From Cantharellus purpuraceus (Eukaryota > Basidiomycota > Agaricomycetes > Cantharellales > Hydnaceae), in the NCBI GenBank assembly GCA_025174535.1, contig JALBUN010000045.1:2542001-2606000 (forward strand): a stretch of 64,000 nucleotides of DNA. Direction: 5' to 3'. A program made the translations under genes and the position numbers. Positions 60,415-64,000 of the stretch are shown here, one piece after another (within the stretch, counting starts at the first letter, position 1; every line of letters starts with the position of its first letter). Below the pieces are notes generated by a model. That model was not told where the DNA came from. It made no database searches and worked only from the letters and a program-made list of their open reading frames with translations.

Positions 60415-60751
60415 GTGTATAACAATGACATCGGACTTGTGCTGTTACCGTATAGAGTTGTTGTATATATCACGGCCTCTGAACACATGACTGCTTTCCA
60501 TTGAATTGCCAGCGTCCAGCCATTATGATTACATAATATGTTAGGAGTGATCCGGATTCCTGGGACAGTGCCCGGTTCATTGAGGATTAGCGTTGGTCTG
60601 TGCGCAATTGAGCCTACTCGATGCTCATACAAGGCACAGCTGATGCCGCTCTGCCTCTGAAGAACTGAATGACGATGGCCGAACCATAATCTATATAAAC
60701 CTCTTCCTCCCTCTCACAGTTCGTTATTCCCCTCTCTTCTTCTCCAACATC
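60415..60751. other. Intergenic region with promoter of the YGS-repeat gene
   Basis: About 340 bp. Apart from the TATA box at 60692-60699 and the pyrimidine-rich leader (60701-60748) I see no feature. Confidence 0.55.
60692..60699 (+). promoter_or_regulatory. Likely TATA box
   Basis: tatataaa lies 53-60 bp before the ATG at 60752 and is followed by a CT-rich leader (cctcttcctccctctcac). A clear TATA box with a CT block fits a strongly or inducibly expressed gene. This is inference from fungal promoter architecture. Confidence 0.65.
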
Positions 60752-61940
60752 ATGTCTTACGGCGGCAGCGACAGTTACGGCTCTAACAACAACAGCAACA
60801 ACAACAACCCTGGTGGAGGTAGGGCTAGTCATTAGCGTGGCTCATAACCCGTCGTTGCTGATATGGGGTTGCCCAGGCAACTCTGGGAGTGGTGAATATG
60901 GTAGTGGAGGCTAGTCTTGACATCCGTTGTGGTGCATGTATGCTGACAGATTTGTGTGTAGGGGACAACTATGGCTCTGGCAACGATGACCGTGGCTCGG
61001 GTATGGCTCATTCTATTCTTACTCGTCATGTCGTGATTGATTGACGCATGTCTGATTATTAAAGGTAATTCCGGTGGTATGCTTGTCAATCTGTTTCAGA
61101 ATGTATGGGTGTTTTAACACGGATCTACTGGAGGCTACGGCGGCGGCAATGACTCCTATGGCTCCCAAAATACACGATCCACAGGTGGGACGCTCACCTG
61201 GTTCCCCTAATGACTTTTTCGTTAACATTGGAATCAGGCAATGATAGCTACGGCTCTGGCAACCAGGGCGGTGGAAATGATTCATATGGCTCAGGTGAGT
61301 GTTCAAAGTTCGTGTTCCTCTCTTACAAGTCTAATCATAACCTTGTTTTCATAGGAGGCAACTCCGGCTCCCGTACGAACACTGTTCTTTGAGCCGTCAT
61401 AGCTGACAATCTGACTTGCCTTTCAGGTGACAACTACGGGTCCCAAAATACCAGCTCAGACACCTACGGCTCCTCGCGTGGTACTAGTGACTCTTATGGC
61501 TCCTCTGGGGGCAGTAATAGCGATACTTACGGCTCCTCCAACAATAATAACTCCTATGGCTCCTCTAACAACAACAATGACTCCTACGGCTCCAACAACG
61601 ACTCTTACAGCTCCAACAATAACAGTAACAATAGTGGAGATAACTACGGGTCTGGCGGTGGCCGTGGCGGAGGCAATGACAGCTATGGCTCTAGCGGGAA
61701 CACGTTCGGCGGCGGAGGAAACCTCACGGATACAGTGAAAAATGTTGCCCAGGAGGTTCTCGGTGGTGGAGGCAATGACAACTATGGCTCTAGTGGGAAT
61801 TCGTCTGGCTTGGGTGGGAACCTCGCGGATACGGTAAAGGGCGCTGCCCAGGATTTTCTCGGAAGAGTGAGTGCCTGTCCACCTTGCAGATATGATTGCA
61901 ATAACATTGACTATTTCCGTTACGGCAGGGAAGGAACTAA
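60752..61940 (+). CDS. Gly/Asn/Ser-rich YGS-repeat protein (DDR48-like) built from symmetrical mini-exons
   Basis: Starts MSYGGSDSYGSNNNSNNNNP. The protein consists of repeats of the type NDSYGS, DNYGSG and NNNDSYGS, resembling yeast stress protein Ddr48 repeats. Exons, judged by splice sites: 60752-60819, 60880-60912, 60962-61000, 61067-61078 (only 12 nt), 61131-61181, 61237-61293, 61355-61372, 61427-61866 and 61929-61940. Nearly all inner exons are in phase 1-1, so each could be skipped or duplicated without frameshift; one donor would be GC type. The large last exon adds two copies of an amphipathic helix, NLTDTVKNVAQEVLG and NLADTVKGAAQDFLG, each after a Gly-rich linker. It ends GRGRN, stop 61938-61940. 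No signal peptide. Probably soluble and disordered. Stress role is inferred only from repeat similarity. Confidence 0.75.
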
Positions 61941-62524
61941 ACAATTACTATGCAGCAAGCGATGATTCGCGCTCTGCATAAGGACAATGTTCTTGGTTGT
62001 ACGAGCTGAAATGGATTTAATTTCGAAACATGATACAGTTGCTGCCAAATTTGTCTCCTGCACAATCTGTTGGATGATATAAGTAGAACAGAAAAGCAGA
62101 AAGAAATCTCAATTGTGAAAGTGGCAGCGCTTTTTTCCACATGTATGATATGTATACGTTACTCTGCCACTTGGCGGATTTCCTATTTGCATGGTCAAGA
62201 CTCATGTCAAGATTGGTTAAACACATGTCCGGATGGTTCCGCTGTCGCTTACCTAGAACATGTGTTGGTCTTCCGTCAGTAGTTGTGAATTGCATATACG
62301 TACAGTGCCTTCCAATGCATGACTATGACTGAACATTGCCCCCTATCAGAGTGTCGACCGGATGACAAGCTTCTAGACCTCCTTTTATGGTCCGCCGCCA
62401 GTTACTGGTTTGCTTTGAGAGGCCGGCTATCTGTGCTGTACCATAGTAGTCTGACGCTTACCTCGCTCGGATAGCATTGGCTAGGGGATACCGGGCCAGA
62501 CTTGGCCCCCCATCCACGACTGCA
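61941..62524. other. Intergenic region
   Basis: About 580 bp downstream of the YGS-repeat gene. A 92-codon minus-strand ORF (62017-62295) has no motif. The end of the stretch merges into the tandem repeat beginning at 62525. Nothing else supported. Confidence 0.45.
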
Positions 62525-62682
62525 ATGACGTTAGCAGCAGTATAGGTTCACTGCAGGTCAAACCAGATCAAAGCATCATTGTTGCGCAGACCGGTCACCG
62601 ACGGTATTGTGTTTGTTGGTTTTTAGATATTTTGTAGATATAGGATGGTAAGTCCACGTGCAGAACAGATCCAGAGCCAGGA
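62525..62682. repeat. Tandem repeat, copy 1
   Basis: First unit of a direct tandem duplication with a period of about 161 bp. Shared landmarks with copy 2 in the same order: atgacgttag.agcag, taggttca, gatcaaagcatcattgttgc followed by gcagac, gtgtttgt, atattttgtagat, ccacgtgcagaac and agagccagg. Identity is high but with scattered substitutions and small indels. It encodes no long ORF. Confidence 0.85.
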
Positions 62683-62685
62683 ACT

Positions 62686-62841
62686 ATGACGTTAGTAGCA
62701 GTAGGTTCATCGGAGGTTAAATCAAAGCATCATTGTTGCGCAGACTGGTGACCGGCAGCAGTGTGTTTGTGGATTTGCAACCAGAAATATTTTGTAGATG
62801 TAGATGGTAAATCCACGTGCAGAACGGATTCAGAGCCAGGA
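62686..62841. repeat. Tandem repeat, copy 2
   Basis: Second unit, starting atgacgttagtagcag at 62686 and ending cagagccagg at 62840. It aligns with copy 1 over its full length. Confidence 0.85.
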
Positions 62842-63560
62842 AAACCGGAGGCTGCGGTGTTGCAGCAGTACTGTCCTCGATTGATGCTACACTCCATGGA
62901 GTAATGTGTATAGCGGGACAGGGCATCACCGTTGTATAGACAACACTAGTGTACAATATTATGCAGTTGGCTTGAAAAGCACTGTTGATGGTGAGATGTA
63001 GATAAGCAGGTAAATCACACATGCAGAATGGAATTTTAAAGCCAATAAATTCTGAGGAAATTGATTAGCTATGGCTTTTGTCGGAGTAACGTAGCATCAT
63101 GAGCCTCAATTCATTGATGCTATACTTGGTGGGGGCGGTCAGGGGAATGTTGCGCAGACGACTTGCACTGCTGTATAGACTGTTGTTCCGAACTTGCAGT
63201 CTGCCAAACTCGAGCTCGGAGTCAGTCTGAAGAAGCACTGCAATGTACCTGGCAATTAACCTTGAAAGGCTACATCAATGTGGAGTTGCCAATGCATCGG
63301 TGTTGCATAGACGACATGTGGACCAGCATGCATAATCATGAAATACTCTGCGGATGCCCGCAGTGGTACCGTACGTAAACCAGAGCCAGCCCGGAAAGCC
63401 CTGTACAAGTGATGCATGATGCGTTAATACTGAGTCACTTACACATAGCAATCCGCGGCATCACTTCAGTTGGGCGTCTTGACCAATACGCCAGGACGCT
63501 TTGAATTCCCCAAGGGGTGGTCCTAGTCAAGGCTAGCATCAGTGTCGCGCAGACGACCGC
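62842..63560. repeat. Diverged further copies of the same repeat
   Basis: Weaker matches to the same landmarks continue. ggcatcaccgttgtatagac with aggtaaatcacacatgcaga lies at 62924-63027. gaatgttgcgcagacgac is near 63146, gcatcggtgttgcatagacg near 63295, and accagagccagcccggaaag near 63378. gcatcagtgtcgcgcagacg is near 63536. Spacing between the core gttgcgcagac words is about 150-245 bp, so the array has lost regular period. I read it as an old, decaying repeat family. Confidence 0.55.
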
Positions 63561-64000
63561 TGGGCATAGATCTCGTTGTCCCACCTTCCAATGGGCCTGG
63601 AATGCTCCGGAGATATCTGTGGAGATCTGTGATTAGATTGGGCTTTCCACGCTTTGTGATATCATTGCGGTTCAATCGGGTTCACGCCGATGCGGCACCG
63701 CTCTTCGAGATGCTAGTGGATTCAGGTCACAAGGGATGACGCCGATAGTCGGTTGGGTGGTGGTAACAGATGAAAGTTTGGGAGGCGATGCCGACGGGGA
63801 TGAGAGTCACTGTGCCCAAGTTTCAACCAATCTTTGAAGTAAAACTTGATACAAGCAACCGGAGATCATCTTGCCCCTGGATTGCACAACGGGTGGCGTG
63901 GTTGAACGAGGAACAACTAATATTTGAAAGCTTGAGCTTACTGTATAAGCCATCTACATTATGGTAACTGGCAAACTACGTCATGGCACAAAATCTGGAA
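63561..64000. other. Unassigned sequence at window end
   Basis: About 440 bp with two 65-codon plus-strand ORFs (63542-63739, 63770-63967) lacking motifs or splice continuity. It may be the start of a repeat or the edge of an element extending beyond the window. No gene is supported. Confidence 0.4.

Noticed and set aside
62525..63560. CRISPR array
   Set aside because: Units are about 160 bp, with no short repeat/spacer pattern, and the DNA is eukaryotic.

Overview
The window is nuclear DNA of a filamentous basidiomycete, most likely an agaricomycete. Genes are closely packed on both strands and cut by many short (about 45-60 nt) GT-AG introns. Coding sequence joins into fungal families only after splicing, and several proteins have the low-complexity style usual in mushrooms. 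There are no bacterial, organellar or CRISPR features, and I found no convincing tRNA, rRNA or intact transposon. Exon junctions were worked out by hand from reading frame, splice sites and family motifs, so outer gene limits are firmer than some internal junctions.

Layout. 1-5.1 kb: 3' part of a PDR-type ABC transporter. 5.5-7.6 kb (-): METTL3/IME4-type mRNA m6A methyltransferase. 8.4-10.5 kb (-): secretory serine carboxypeptidase. 10.8-13.8 kb (-): NOP9. 14.1-15.5 kb (+): ERG27 sterol 3-ketoreductase. 15.7-16.9 kb (-): NCS6/CTU1 tRNA thiolase. 17.0-18.2 kb (+): unknown coiled-coil protein. 18.4-21.2 kb: gene-poor. 21.2-21.8 kb (+): small lineage-type protein. 22.1-23.4 kb (-): membrane-anchored cytochrome b5/MAPR-like protein. 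23.7-25.0 kb (-): HSL-type esterase. 25.5-26.3 kb (-): apparently broken isochorismatase. 26.7-30.3 kb (+): large disordered coiled-coil protein. 31.1-32.5 kb (+): C2H2 zinc-finger protein. 32.8-34.0 kb (+): ketopantoate reductase-like enzyme. 34.2-36.5 kb (+): DEP-RGS regulator (FlbA/Sst2 type). 37.1-39.2 kb (-): PCH2/TRIP13. 39.7-40.2 kb (+): small unknown gene. 40.4-41.7 kb (+): SFR1/MEI5. 42.4-44.5 kb (+): NOP58. 44.6-46.3 kb (-): ENP1/bystin. 46.5-48.1 kb (+): UDP-glucuronate decarboxylase. 48.3-50.4 kb (+) and 50.8-51.9 kb (-): unknown low-complexity proteins. 52.7-56.8 kb (-): RAT1/XRN2. 57.0-58.6 kb (+): eIF2B delta. 58.8-60.4 kb (+): unknown protein. 60.8-61.9 kb (+): modular YGS-repeat (DDR48-like) protein. 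62.5-63.6 kb: tandem repeat decaying into diverged copies.

Two functional themes recur, though neither looks like a co-regulated operon-like cluster. One is RNA and ribosome biogenesis: NOP9, NOP58, ENP1, RAT1, NCS6, eIF2B delta and METTL3. The other is meiosis: METTL3/IME4, PCH2 and SFR1. Several neighbours share short intergenic spaces. NOP58 and ENP1 stop codons are 60 bp apart, ENP1 and UXS1 diverge from about 210 bp, and RAT1 and eIF2B delta diverge from 132 bp.

The most unusual items are the YGS-repeat gene built from symmetrical phase-1 mini-exons, the decaying repeat array beside it, a GC-AG intron directly after the RAT1 start codon, and an isochorismatase that has lost the segment normally holding its catalytic Asp.
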